From assembly GCA_000611775.1 (NCBI GenBank), contig KK106987.1, forward strand, positions 1,631,506 to 1,695,505: a stretch of DNA of 64,000 nt, given 5' to 3'. Below are positions 49,000-59,680 of the stretch, piece after piece. A program made the translations under genes and the position numbers. The stretch is from Umbilicaria muhlenbergii (lineage: Eukaryota > Ascomycota > Lecanoromycetes > Umbilicariales > Umbilicariaceae). A model generated the notes under the pieces. The model made no database searches and had not been told where the DNA came from. It saw only the letters and a program-made list of their open reading frames with translations. The stretch's first letter is position 1. Every line of letters starts with the position of its first letter.

Positions 49000-50500
49000 A
49001 TTTATAATAAATTAAATATAAGTAAATATAAAATTATTAAAAATAATATATACATAACTCACAGAGGATATTATATTCTTATTATAATAATTAATTATAT
49101 ATTATAATAGGAAAAAAAGTAAGAAACTTACTTGTAATAAAAAATAAAAAATACATCTTCTTCAAAAAAACATCAAATTAATAAGATTAAGCACAAAACT
49201 AAATTATATAAAACTGAGACCTTTTATGATCAAGAAGATTAAAGGAAAAAAAAATTATAAACTTTAATTATTAAGTGAGATAAAAATATATTCAGTATGT
49301 TATATTTTTTTATTAAAGTTAACACACTCAGAAACATCAGTATAATTGTATTTATTAAATCTTAATAATAATAAAGATCAAAATTATGAGATTTAAAAGA
49401 ATTTTAAATATGCAAGAAATTAATAATTAGCTTTATTGTTTAATAAAGTAAAAAAAGTATAAAGATATTAAAATAATATAAGAATTATAAGAAAACTTTA
49501 ACTTCTTAAAGCCTCTTCAATAGTTTTATCAGCAGAATTTAAACTTTCTTAAAATAATAAAGTTAAAATAATATTCATATCTTTAAAAAAGAGTAAAGAG
49601 ATAATTTTGAAAGTATTAACTTTTACATTAACAGCATTCTCTATTTTAAGCTTTTTAATATTATGAAGCTCTATACAGATTAACCTCATGTATTATTTTT
49701 TCACAATAGTAAATTGTTTATACAAGCACTCAACCTTAAATTTTATTTTATTTATTTTAAATAAAGTTTTTTTAATATGTACTTTTGCCTTCTTCTTTTC
49801 TTTATAAAAGTGATCACGTTCTTCATTTATATAATTTAACTCAGCAGTTGAATATATTTAATATTTTACACTTTTTATCTGAAGAAATACAACATTTATA
49901 TAATTATATAATAAGTTCTCCTGATTCTGAGATGAAATTCATCAAGCAATAATGATAATAAGTAGTAGCAGTGAAACAAAACTTGTAAATACAAGTTAAT
50001 AACATATTGTAGAAAGGATTAATAGTTTTTAAAACAAAAAACCTTAAAGAGAAACTTAATATTATAATAAGTTTAATCAGCAAACTGCTGAAAAAAGATC
50101 AATAATTATTTTAATAAATAAAATAAATGAATATTATTATAACCTGATCACATTACTCACTCTGAGTAAAGAGAGTAAAGGGAATGAAGAAGTAATCATG
50201 TCACTCATTATGAGCAAAGAACTTATAAATTATTATATAAACAGGTTCAACTTCTGCATAATTTAAAGCTTCATACTCAACTTAAAATAATAATTATATA
50301 ATATTATTAATAATAACTCTAAATTCAATATATTTCATTAAATAATAATGTATGAAGTACTTGATAAGTCTTAAAACTCATTATAACAGCTTTATATAAT
50401 TAAGAATTTATAAACTGTTATTACAGAACAATAATAGTAACAGTGACATTAACAGTAAAAGTAATAAAAATAAAAAAAATAATGAGAATAGTGTAATATT
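49000..50500. other. Very AT-rich DNA, no gene recognised
   Basis: Probable 3' debris of the family C element. Only short frames, no domain. GC rises abruptly near 50,640. Confidence 0.5.
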
Positions 50501-50504
50501 AATA

Positions 50505-50625
50505 GCTTTAAAGTCTCAAGTTTTCTACTTTCTTCTTTATATTTATTAAATATTCATTTGATAATATATTTAGTTAATTTAATAATATATTTATTTGACC
50601 TTTAAATAATTATTTTATGCAACAT
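50505..50625 (+). repeat. Mutated third copy of the cluster-associated repeat
   Basis: The sequence aligns with about 55,975-56,094 (TAAATATTCATTTG, then ATATTTAG and TTTATTTG-CCT-TAAATAATT). C and G positions of the copy at 55,9xx are mostly T and A here. Only the distal half is present. It marks the boundary between heterochromatin and gene cluster. Confidence 0.75.
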
Positions 50626-50639
50626 CATTCTTCTGCCTT

Positions 50640-51249
50640 TCCTCTCTCTATGACCTCACACGGCTAGGCACTGAAATTCTGATGATCGACATATGAAGTG
50701 AAGATAATAAGTGACGGATGATACTGCAGAGATAATACAGGGCCGCTCAGCTCAATACAATTCACTAGCGCTTCAGTCTACACGTCAAGAACGCGTACCG
50801 GCCGTTCAGACGGCGTGGGGAGGGCAAGGGGAGGGCAAAGGGGCCGGTGCAAAAGCCGCTTAAAACAGCGTCCAAGTAGGCCAAAAGTGGCCCCCTTTTT
50901 ACCCTGATCAAGATTGAGTCAAAATCACTTTCCCGGGTAATTGCAGCTGCCAAAAGCATAATTTGAAACTTGAGTAAGCTAACATATCTCCTTTTTGTCC
51001 ACCCCTCCAACCAAGGCGCCGATAACCTTAGCAGTAAAGTTGATTAATCTAGGATTTGAGAGATTTTGAGTGTAATTTCGTAAAAGTAAAGAGTTAACCT
51101 GGGTTATTTGAGAAAGAAATCATTTCTATACCCAGTCACCAAAGGTGCCCGTGGTGCATAAAGCAGAAGAAACAAACAAGTCTCAAAGCGCCTGTCAAAC
51201 ATGTTATCGTCAAAAGAGAGCAAACGCCTTAATCATTTCTTCAAATGGC
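50640..51249. other. Downstream region of the first P450; no gene seen
   Basis: Normal composition from 50,640 onward. Short frames such as 50,765-51,010 (-) have no motif. The P450 3' untranslated region should be in the right half. Confidence 0.45.
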
Positions 51250-52856
51250 TTAGAAGCGATCTGTGAGATCTTGTACTGAAGTCACAAGGATATCACATCT
51301 AAGACCTATGGGTACGGCTTCTATTGACCCAGTCTGCCACATCATTTTCTCCGTCGTCAATGATGTATCGACTTGACTGCTGAACTTCAAGAAGAAACAA
51401 GCAAGCAACAGCTTCATCTCCAGCAGAGCCAAATATCTACCTAGACACACTCGAGCCCCATATCCGAAAGGCACAAAATATCTACCCATGGTGTGTAACT
51501 CCTCCGGACTTTTATTAAGCCATCTTCCGGGCTCGAAGATGTCTGGCGACGGGAAGATAGATGCGTTGCGATGTAAAGCAATTGTTGAAGCTGAAACACG
51601 GACCTATATAACCGTGACGTATAAGCTAGCTATTAAACAACGTGGTGGGAGAATTAACAGACCTCTTCCGGTAAGTAGTAAGTGTGGTACTGTCTGCCAC
51701 CCACAGGCACGCACCTCTCCTGGCGACCGCCTGCTCCGGGGTGCATACGAAGTGCTTCATTGACGCAAGCGCCGAAGATTGGTGCAGCATCAATACTCGC
51801 GAAAGAAGGGTAGCCGTCTTGCTCAATTGGGAGTGCGGAGAGTTCGTCCCGGATCTTAGCCTGCCACTCAACGCTTCGACTAAGATGATACACGGCGTAG
51901 ACTAGAGGGACAGCGGTAGCCTCCTGCGCAGCGAGTAAGTTATCATATGCCTCGGCAGCAATATAAGTCTTGTTAAGCGGAGTCCCAGTCTTATATTTCA
52001 CGTTGACCATCCGACGCAGCAAAGTATAGTCTCCGTCGAGGTCTGGATCGGTGATTGCCTTGGTGAATCTTTTATAGTTCCAATCAGCAAGATCGCGCTC
52101 GCCCTTTACACCGGCCTCGTGCGATTCTGGGAAAAAGAATCGACTGAGTCTTGAATGGTAAACGGAAGAGAAATTGAATTTGTAGGGATCCCAAAGCTGC
52201 GCCTGTTTAAGTCCTAACAAAACACGCCTCTCGTCGCAATCGATCTCAAGAACATGAGAACAGTGGCGAGGCCCGTATACAAGGCGAGTTATGTTGTCAA
52301 AAGTATAGCAGTTGAGGAACGGATAGATATTCAAGGATCGACTCGCTGCTAGAGCATTGTTCACGCAGCCAAGAAAGACATGTACCCGCTCACGGACAAA
52401 GTCTTCAACAACCGGGTTGTGGATGGATGTTTTATGGTAAAAACTTGATATCAGCGACCGCTTTTGCTGATGATCCCAGTAAGGCCGGATTGCAAAAAGC
52501 GATCTTTCCCCATAGGCCATAAAATGATCAAAGGTGTCGCTCTTGGCATATTTGCCAGATGTTCCATAGATCTCTCTCATCAGGTCCGGACTCGAGAAAG
52601 AGACTTCGTTCGATCCGATGCAAATGACAGGCCCGTAGTTCTCGTGCCATTCGCGGATCTTGTCGCTTCGCTGCAGTCGAATATCAAAATACACAATGTA
52701 ATACCGGGAGAGCTTGCACAATACAGGTCCAGGCACGTGGCTCAGTGGCGCAAAGAAAAGCGGGTGGATGAGAAAGTAGTAGAGGAGTGCGGGTATGATC
52801 AAAGCCAAACAGACACTAAGGTCGAAGAAGTTGGAAGCTAGTTCTACAAGCTTCAT
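51250..52856 (-). CDS. Cytochrome P450 monooxygenase (first of two)
   Basis: Two exons, 51663-52856 and 51250-51603, give 515 residues, a normal length. The 59-nt intron starts GTCTGT, an unusual donor, and ends TATATAG; joining gives LPEE-VRVSASTIALHRNASIFPSPDIFEPGRWL, which matches the family. Residues 12-35 form a membrane anchor followed by the Pro-rich hinge. The I-helix reads YDNLLAAQEATAVPL (AAQEAT for A-G-x-D/E-T-T), the ExxR motif is EALR and the haem loop is FGYGARVCLGRYLA with the Cys ligand. The enzyme should sit in the ER membrane and hydroxylate or oxidise a small molecule. It is divergently placed from the second P450, 1.13 kb away, and likely belongs to the same cluster. Confidence 0.9.
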
Positions 52857-53441
52857 CTCGAAGTGGCGAATTAATCAAGTAGGAATTGGTATCGGGTTTT
52901 TGGGTGGGCACAGAAAGAAGCAAGCTCGTAAGGCGGTACTCAAGATGACTCACTTGGACCATCGACCACAGGATCATCGAGCGGAACACATTGAAGACTG
53001 GCCTGTTCCAAAAAGACGTGAGAGTCTTAAATAAGATCCTCGTAAGATTGATAATACACTTCACCGCAGATCGCAGACCTGGAGAGCGAATGACCCGGGA
53101 CGATTCAGCGGGTTGATCCTCATCTCAGGCCAACATTCCTCTTCAAGAGCCTTTACATGAAAAATAAGCCCTCGCACTTCCTATAACACTAAGCTCTAGC
53201 TTCAGTACTGTCTTTCTAGAATTTAGCTGCAGAAAGGAAGAGCGACCAGGACCCACGCTGCGAAGAGGAGGTGACATAGTCTGATGTAGTCAGAGCCGAA
53301 GGATCAAACTACTTGTTCGGACCTAACTTTCCATAATCACCACCAGCACCATTAGTTATGTAGAGAGAGTAGGACGACCCCAGATTTAGCCTTGAACAAA
53401 TCATATGTAGTCTGACGCCGCACAAAATCCAAGTTAGCTTA

Positions 53442-53560
53442 TTTTAGATGTCGTGGATGGATTACATAGAGTAGGCTAGATGTGGATGAGCCAATTGAAG
53501 CCAATTGGCTTTGTTGCTGGGGTTCACTCGCAAGGCACGTACTATTCAAAGAGATCACCA
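53442..53560. promoter_or_regulatory. Paired CCAAT motifs in the divergent P450 promoter
   Basis: GAGCCAATTGAAGCCAATTGGCT near 53,489-53,510 contains CCAAT on the plus strand twice and ATTGG on the minus strand. CCAAT boxes bind the HAP complex in fungi. Function here is inferred from position only. Confidence 0.4.
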
Positions 53561-53688
53561 GACGATGAGCTCATGTCATCTCTTACAAAGATGATTCGTC
53601 TTTCTAATGGAGGATTGAAGGAATGTTCCGAAATTGGGGGGCGGTGAAGAATTGATTCCCACGTTTTGACCAACCCCTAGGAAAATAT

Positions 53689-53746
53689 CGTAAAGCAGAG
53701 CTGACGTAAAGCAGAGCTGGCGCAAAGCAGAGCTGACGCAAAGCTG
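53689..53746. promoter_or_regulatory. 16-bp tandem array with TGACGTAA in the divergent P450 promoter
   Basis: Three full units of CGTAAAGCAGAGCTGA (53,689-53,704, 53,705-53,720, 53,721-53,736) and a 10-bp partial unit follow each other with two or three substitutions. The junction of units 1 and 2 makes TGACGTAA, a CRE/bZIP-like site, and units 3/4 give TGACGCAA. A repeated array of this sort between two divergently transcribed cluster genes is a candidate site for a shared regulator. Confidence 0.5.
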
Positions 53747-53989
53747 CACTTGCGTGTCTTTTGCTCCTTCACCGGCATAACATTCCGGGGCTGACGGCAT
53801 GGGCAGAGATTGACACTATGGCTCGAGGAGGCTCGGGCAATTATTTGTCAATTCGTCCTCATATTGTGAAGACATAGTACTAAAGCAGCAGGAAGTCATC
53901 TCCGAGCCTGGAATTTTTATATTTTGACTCTATCCTATACTCTCTACCGCGCGCCTACACTGTACGGGCTCAGAGGCTGCTTTTCCAGA

Positions 53990-55818
53990 ATGTATGACAT
54001 CTTTTTCACCCGAGAAGCTTCGGCCGTTCTCGTCGTTGTACTCAGCATAAGCTGTGTCAGATTCATCTTGTATCCAGTCTTTATATCTCCACTATCCAAG
54101 ATCCCCTGCGTGAACCCGCTCTGCGCCATAACACCGTTGTGGATACTCTGGATCCGTTTCCAAGACAAAGAGTTTGACACCGTGAATGCTGCACATAAGA
54201 GGCTTGGCCCAGTTATCAAGTTAGGTCCAAGAGATATCAGTATCAATTGCATCGATGGGGGCATTCGGACGGTCTACGGCGGAGGCTTTGAAAAGGCTCC
54301 CTGGTATTCTTTCTTTATCAAATATGGGTATTGATGAAACAGGCTGCTTGTTTCGAGGGTCACTGAAAGCTAAGCACAGACTTTAGGGTACACAACACAT
54401 TCTCTTCACAGGATTGTAAAGCCCATTCGATACGCAGGCGAAGGATTTCCAGCGTCTACTCCAAATCTTCCCTCCAAACGTCTTCGCATATGACCGCTGT
54501 GACTAGTAACATCCTTTACAACCGTTTGCTGCCCATTTTGGCTAAGCACGCTAATAACGGCTCTTCAATTGAAATTCTGGAGCTGAACTTCGCCACCGGG
54601 ATAGACTTCGTGAGCTCTTTCTTCTTTGGACTTTCGTGTGGCAGCAACTTTTTGCAGGAAGAGCCGTATAGAAAGTACTGGCTGAATCTCTATAGAGAAG
54701 CCCATAATCACACATTCTGGAGTCAAGAGCTTCCAAGTGTGATGAAGTGGATTGCCAAGCTGGGAGTAGATGCCATGCCTAAGGTAACTCAAGCAAACAA
54801 GGAGCTTGAGGCCTGGGGGCTCAAGTTGTGTGATGCAGCCGAGAATTTCTTATCGGGCCTTGAGCATGGAAACAAAGTTGATGAAGGCCATGTTCCAGTC
54901 GTCTATCAGCAACTCAAGGCCGCCATCAACAAGGAACTCACACAATTGAATCCCGCAGGTTTGTTCACTAGCTTTTCGACATATTGGCTGGAAGTTGCTA
55001 GCGAATTACTTGATCATCTTGGTACGTTACTGCTTTATATCACCTAGTCCATGGCTAACACCTTCATAGTTGCTACACGAGATACCTACGGTAAGCTGAA
55101 GCAATGCGATTTGAACGAAAGTCACTAAACAATTTCAGGCATCGCTGTCTCTTATACCATTTTAGAGATCTCTCGCAATCCAGCCGTACAATCTCGTCTT
55201 CGAAAAGAGCTCCGTGCATTACCGGTACCTTTTTTATATCCCTCTTGCGACGGGCATCTACCTAGTGCAAAGTCACTAGATGCGCTTCCCCTACTGGACG
55301 CTATCATCAAAGAGAGCTTAAGGCTCCGCGTTCACTTCCCTGCGTCCCTGCCACGCTTGACGCCGCCTTCACCCACGACACTGGGTGCTTTCAATGATAT
55401 ACCCTCAAATGTACGAGTCAGTGCCTACGCTTGGTGTCTTCATCGCAACCCGGACGTGTTCCCAGATCCTAATGCGTGGCATCCGGAACGTTGGATTGAT
55501 GAAGACAAGGATGAAAGAAGGGAAGGAGGAGAAAATGCTATGGAGCGATGGTTCTGGACATTTGGGAGTGGACCGAGAATGTGTATTGGTAAAAATCTAG
55601 CCTTTTACAGTAAGTTTGACTAAGATGTTGATCAAACATGACGATCTTCCAAGCTGATGCGGTTGGCGATAATAGTGCTAAAATATCATCTTGCCGCCAT
55701 TTACACCAACTTTTCAACTAGCGTCGTGGATGATCTAGGGTTCGCAAAAAACGGTAATTTCGTATCCGGGAAAGAGGATGATAAGCTCTTTGTGAAGCTT
55801 GAGAGCCTCTCTTTGTAG
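53990..55818 (+). CDS. Cytochrome P450 monooxygenase (second of two)
   Basis: Five exons, 53990-54327, 54387-55021, 55070-55090, 55139-55609 and 55676-55818, give 535 residues. Exon 3 is a 21-nt micro-exon; with it the I-helix reads LLDHLVATRDTYGIAVSYTI, without it the frame breaks. Introns are 48-66 nt GT-AG. An N-terminal membrane anchor (ASAVLVVVLSISCVRFILYPVF) is followed by the Pro-rich segment. Helix-C region NTFSSQDCKAHSIRRRRISSVYSKS is typical. ExxR is ESLR, the PERF-like motif HPERW, and the haem loop FGSGPRMCIGKNLA with Cys. The start at 53,990 is the first ATG in frame. It probably acts in the ER on the same metabolite as its divergent neighbour. The cluster repeat begins within 10 bp of the stop codon. 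Confidence 0.9.
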
Positions 55819-55822
55819 CTCA

Positions 55823-56094
55823 GGCGGTTGTGTTGAATTTCACCGATTCGCCGCCAAGCAGACGTCATTGGGGCAAGGGTTTGGGGCAGGGATTCTAGCG
55901 AGAAAAGCAGTCACGTCAGGGTTAGGAAACGTCATGAGTAGGCTTAGTGAAAAGCTCCTAAATATGCACATCAACAGCTCTAAAGCCTCAAGTTTCTGCT
56001 TCCTCTTCTACGTTCATAAATATTCATTTGGACCGATATTTAGCTAGTCTAATAACACATTTATTTGGCCTCTAAATAATTGTTTCTATACAAC
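55823..56094 (+). repeat. Cluster-associated repeat, copy 1
   Basis: About 270 bp, starting TGTGTTGAATTTC just after the second P450 stop and ending near TTCTATACAAC. It is repeated in inverted orientation at 59,805-60,057 with perhaps 80 percent identity by eye, including CAACAGCTCTAAAGCCTC and TTGGACCGATATTTAG, and half of it again at 50,505-50,625. No terminal repeats or coding sequence were found, so its nature is unknown. Confidence 0.85.
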
Positions 56095-56669
56095 AGGTTG
56101 AGATGACTTAAAGACTTTGTTACGAAAATACTCTTTGAATTAAAAAGTTTGCTCTTAGTGACCTTCGCAGCTCGATGTTAGCTGTGTCTCATCGCTATAT
56201 CTACTGCTCATCTCTGAATAACAATCTACTTGTCCTTGGTCTTACTATTCAATCGCTCATCATAGCACTATTGTCTTGACGTTATGAAAAGTTCGGTGAA
56301 AGAAAGTTTGAAGGATGCTATCACATGTTGCTACATGAATCATGTTTCCCTGCATAATCACAAATTAAGACACATTTCTCAGCCCTCTTCACAAGTATGC
56401 ACAAGCAGCAGTCCTTATAGGTAATGAATAATGTTCAAGTTCATCACAAACCGATGCGAAGCTAAAATAATGAAGTAGTTGTGATCCATTGTTATTCATG
56501 AAGGGCTTTGCAGCCTCTTTTACCCTCGAAGAAAGCCACAAGCATGAACTCTTAACAATGCCTAACCTTAAGACTAATGACGTATCTCAAACAAACATTT
56601 CTCCCTAGCATTCTTAGTCCAAAATAATAACCTGTCATCCCAAGGTACCACCTAAAGCCCCGAAGGCCC
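56095..56669. other. Intergenic, nothing recognised
   Basis: About 575 bp between the repeat and the amidinotransferase stop codon. It should include the latter's 3' untranslated region. Confidence 0.5.
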
Positions 56670-57695
56670 TTACTTATCTCTCACCAAGTCAACCGTCGCA
56701 CAATGAAATGACCCACCGATACTGTAGACATGGCGAAAAGGACAGAGTATAGGCACCATCCCAAGCTCCTTTAGCCACTCAGCAAACGCAATCTCGTGCT
56801 CCTCTACAAGCACTTTCTGACCGTCAAGCACAAGAACATTCATCACCAACCACGCAGACGTCATGTAGAGCGGTGGCTCATCATGAGCCTTGGGAACGAA
56901 GGGAAACTTTCGAAGATCCCAGTCCTTCAGTACCTTGTGCATTCTTAAAGCTTTTTCAGACACTCGATCCGCATTGTAAACCAGCAATCCCTCTCGCAGA
57001 GGCAAGATTGTGGCATCAATGTGCATGGCATGTAGATCGTCCACCGCAAGGATTTCCACAGAATACCCTTCAGGAACGTTGGCCCGCAGATACTCCACAC
57101 CCTTCTCATTCGTGACATGACTGAACTGCCCAAGTAAAGTCTTGCCAAACCGCATGAAATCCGCCGCATCAAACGCAGGCCGACTGTTATTGGTTACCCA
57201 ATGCTTACGTCTTTCGCTATCGCTTTGGTCACTGTAAAGCGTATCCGGTGCCGGCGGGTTCGGTGCCCTGATCACCCGTACAGATGCATCTTTCTCGAGC
57301 TTACACAACACATCCTCATATGCAAGTCTTATCTCCCGGCGACGACATGCCCAGGCGAAGGGGGCTTCGATAATGTGGTTGCCGACAGTTATTAAGCCAT
57401 CGCGAGGCATGGCACCTGTGTAGCCGCCGACTTCACACCAATCAACGACTTTGGGGCGGTGGATCTGCACCCCTTCTTTTTGGAGAATGGAGACGAGTTG
57501 ATCGAGTTCCGCATCTGCCTGAGAGAGAATATCTGGCGGGAAAGGGTTCTTAGGGCTGAAAGATGAGCGATGGTCCGCTGGCATGGTGGCTTCGACCATC
57601 GGGGTGGGCTCGCTGGGGAAGCAGGAGTGGGCGGCTCTGCCTACAATGACGGATCGGAGAGGCGACCATTCATTAGACGCAGAGATGGAAGGCAT
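56670..57695 (-). CDS. Glycine-amidinotransferase-like enzyme (guanidino-group transfer)
   Basis: A single exon of 341 residues from the first in-frame ATG (MPSISASNEWSPLRSVIVG). The family (AGAT, pentein fold) moves the amidino group of L-arginine to an amine. The catalytic residues are in place: Asp of FDAADF (176-179), His of AMHIDAT (225) and the nucleophilic Cys of GGSFHCATVD (332). Further signatures are GAMPRDGLITVGNHIIEAPFAW and VTNEKGVEYL. There is no mitochondrial targeting peptide and the protein is shorter than the animal enzyme, so it is probably cytosolic. In bacteria such enzymes start several guanidino natural products; here the neighbours (decarboxylase, P450s, transporter) suggest a similar biosynthetic role. 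The acceptor amine is unknown. Confidence 0.88.
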   Translation of the reverse strand: MPSISASNEWSPLRSVIVGRAAHSCFPSEPTPMVEATMPADHRSSFSPKNPFPPDILSQADAELDQLVSILQKEGVQIHRPKVVDWCEVGGYTGAMPRDGLITVGNHIIEAPFAWACRRREIRLAYEDVLCKLEKDASVRVIRAPNPPAPDTLYSDQSDSERRKHWVTNNSRPAFDAADFMRFGKTLLGQFSHVTNEKGVEYLRANVPEGYSVEILAVDDLHAMHIDATILPLREGLLVYNADRVSEKALRMHKVLKDWDLRKFPFVPKAHDEPPLYMTSAWLVMNVLVLDGQKVLVEEHEIAFAEWLKELGMVPILCPFRHVYSIGGSFHCATVDLVRDK

Positions 57696-57779
57696 GTTGT
57701 TGAGAGATTGAATGAAATTATTGACAGGAGATAGAACAGGACTCAAATTTCTAATGTGAGCGCAGAGATTCTTTTACAT

Positions 57780-58022
57780 TCAAGCATTCAACATAAGGAT
57801 ACATACAGCTATCGGTAACACCGAAAAGTAAAGCATTGCCCCAAGCAGACTTACATCGTGCCGTGACAGGAAGGAAGCCTTCAAACGCATTGCATACTCC
57901 GCGGCGTTTGAAAAGTCATCTCCTAAGTGCGCACTCTCCACCCTGACGTCCCTCACCGACAATGCTGACTTCATGCTCTCGGAGACCGGTACTGCCCCCA
58001 AGACGTACCAATCCTTATTCAC
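57780..58022 (-). other. Unrecognised short open frame upstream of the amidinotransferase
   Basis: An 80-residue frame (from a non-ATG start; first ATG gives MKSALSVRDVRVESAHLG..) with coding-like codon use up to about 57,855. A GTAAGT donor at that point and a TTAG acceptor at 57,749 would place it as a 5' exon of the amidinotransferase transcript, but the joined frame does not lead into the conserved start. It may be an upstream ORF, a non-coding 5' exon or a gene remnant. No domain is recognised. Confidence 0.25.
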
Positions 58023-58300
58023 CTCATACGCACACGCTGAACAAATTGAATCCTGTGGCCTGACCGTAAGGGTTCCGCAACAACCGATTCGCTAATTTGC
58101 TGAGAGAGGTCATCAAGATGTCAGACGGGAATGATCAGATTTTCTATTGTTCAATGACAAACCCGTAAGCTAAGCCTGTCATGTGGAGTCAATCTTTTTT
58201 GATCACATAAGCACACTAAACATATTATGTGGAGTCACTCCTTTTTGACCACGTACGCACACTCTGAACATCACGAGTCCTGCGGTCTAACAAGGGCGGC
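58010..58300. repeat. Degenerate triplicated motif
   Basis: Three related stretches share CAC-TA-GCACAC-CTGAACA (58,020-58,060, 58,200-58,225, 58,248-58,285), the last two preceded by ATGTGGAGTCA-TC-TTTTTGA. They may be small duplications in the amidinotransferase upstream region or remains of a repeat. Confidence 0.5.
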
Positions 58301-58603
58301 GTAGAAACAGATGGCTTGAGTAATGTAAATGGCATCCACTAGTGAAAGACGTGCTCCACCTATGTTGAGCTACGATGGAACGCCGCCCCATGATCAACGC
58401 ATACTGTAAATCTCACTTCCAGTTTCAAGGAGGTCAAATTAGGTCGGCTAAATCACGGCTTGGCAGTTTCAGTTAATTGGCGCCTCCATGCCAGGGTGAG
58501 CTAGCCGTTCTGCATACTAATTACTAGCGAAAAACTAGACTTCGCTAAGTAGCTGGTGTCGCCACACCGCCTCGATCTTTCGAACTTGTTTTTCCAGCTT
58601 ATT

Positions 58604-58702
58604 TTTCGGCCTCGTATTTCGGCCTCGTATTTCGGCCTCGTATTTCGGCCTCGTATTTCGGCCTCGTATTTCGGCCTCGTATTTCGGCCTCGTATTTCGG
58701 CT
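58604..58702. repeat. 13-bp minisatellite (seven perfect copies)
   Basis: CCTCGTATTTCGG is repeated seven times without change from 58,610 to 58,700, with a partial unit on each side. In either strand it reads as a short periodic peptide (RGRNTRPKYEAEI or RPRISASYFGLVF), which is not a credible gene. Confidence 0.9.
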
Positions 58703-58796
58703 ATATTGAACGCCCGATTTTGGATGTTCGATATGTAGGTAATTCATTGTATAGCATCTAACTAACATGCTCATAGAGATCTCCGCCTCGCCGCCG

Positions 58797-58938
58797 CCGC
58801 CCCACCCCCCCCCCACATAACAGCTGGCTCGTCGACGCCGCTGTCGCCAACTACCACGCCCCCCCCTCCCAAAGAATTCTGAGTAGGCCCCAGCCAACGA
58901 AGTGCTGCCAAATTTCTGCCAGGTAAAGCCCCCCCCCC
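58797..58938. repeat. Cluster of poly-C tracts
   Basis: Runs of 10, 8 and 10 C bases (near 58,806, 58,860 and 58,929) occur within 140 bp, next to GCCGCCGCC. The origin is unclear; such runs are prone to assembly and slippage errors. Confidence 0.7.
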
Positions 58939-59019
58939 AACTGTGAGCTCCTAAAGGCTACCCTAAGGTTAAAGAGCTCAACCTGAGAAACGCTCCCTTC
59001 CAGCTTGCCTTCTTCTGGG

Positions 59020-59138
59020 CTCATCACCACTGATTCACCTTCTTTGCCCGCTCTTTCTCCTCCTCCGCCGCCTTCCTTGCCCGCGCTTTCTCCGCCTCTG
59101 CCGTTGCCTTCACCACGGCCTTCACTGCTGCCGCCGCA
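59020..59138 (-). pseudogene. Small Ala/Glu/Lys-rich coding remnant
   Basis: The minus strand reads AAAVKAVVKATAEAEKARARKAAEEEKERAKKVNQW then stops. This charged helical sequence is like the C-terminal tails of fungal pogo/Fot1-type transposases. It is too short to be sure. The adjoining TIR element at 59,218 may or may not be connected. Confidence 0.3.
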
Positions 59139-59217
59139 TTATAATGTTTGTATGTAAATCAAGTGCAATTCTATCTAAGCAATGATAGAAGAGTTCAATG
59201 AAGGCCCCTGACTTCTA

Positions 59218-59680
59218 TCCCGTTGAATGGCAGTCTGGCAGCCTGGTCCGTGCATGACAGAATAGGAGTAGCTGCCAGCAGATGCTTAGTCAACACCCTC
59301 AATGTTGAAGGTCGTATAAAACACAATAGGTTCAGTTCCTATTGGCGCTGCTTTTGTGGTCTAAGTGTGTTTTTGCGACCTTTCTCTCAAAGGACTAGAA
59401 CTCGTGAGAAGGCGTGTGGAAGCCTGAACTATAGATAACTTCACAGATTCAAAAGATAACAAATACTTTAAACTGTAGGGTTGTAGAGCCTGATAAACTC
59501 TGTAACTTTCAAACTGAACATTTCCTTAGGTCTCTAGAATTTGTGAAATTATTCAGCTGTCAGGTCAAGCGGGTGTATCTTATCATTCACGTTTTGAGAG
59601 GGGATTGACTAAGCAGCCAGCGGTATCTACACCTATTCTGTCATGCACAGACCTGGCTGCCAGACTGCTATTCGAAGGGA
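59218..59680. mobile_element. 463-bp MITE with about 70-bp terminal inverted repeats
   Basis: The left end (TCCC, then GCAGTCTGGCAGCC, TGCATGACAGAATAGG, CTTAGTCAA) is repeated inverted at the right end (59,606-59,680) with about 85 percent identity. TA flanks both sides (59,216-59,217 and 59,681-59,682), the insertion signature of Tc1/mariner-type elements. No transposase frame is present. It is not C-to-T mutated, so it is probably young. It lies between the amidinotransferase and decarboxylase genes. Confidence 0.85.

Larger units (their letters stand above)
40280..49000 (+). mobile_element. Plus-strand gypsy element (family C), interrupted twice
   Basis: RT starts near 40,280 (VLEKYQDFTELF), is cut at 40,724 by a 455-bp LTR and resumes at 41,180 with FINNIL--YLDVFIIVYLNNILIY. 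Integrase follows at about 41,560-42,090 (LTKYVKF-like reading ITKYRKFILYNK, then KSLINQL). It is cut at 42,090 by a 6.7-kb element and resumes at 48,782 (QLNKILKQYLHCYINY, about 48,813-48,860). This shared reading across both insertions shows that the host element is older than either. Outer limits and LTRs were not found. Confidence 0.7.

Noticed and set aside
53924-53989. Upstream extension of the second P450
   Set aside because: The frame is open further upstream only from a non-ATG codon; the membrane anchor follows the ATG at 53,990, which fits P450 N-termini.
55816-55830. tRNA A-box-like TAGCTCAGGCGG after the second P450
   Set aside because: No B box (GGTTCRANNCC) or cloverleaf follows, and the inverted copy of the same repeat lacks the motif; it is a chance match overlapping the stop codon.
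56670-57746. Longer amidinotransferase start at 57,746
   Set aside because: That start is a TTG codon; the first ATG (57,695) directly precedes the conserved EW-PLR-VIVG segment.
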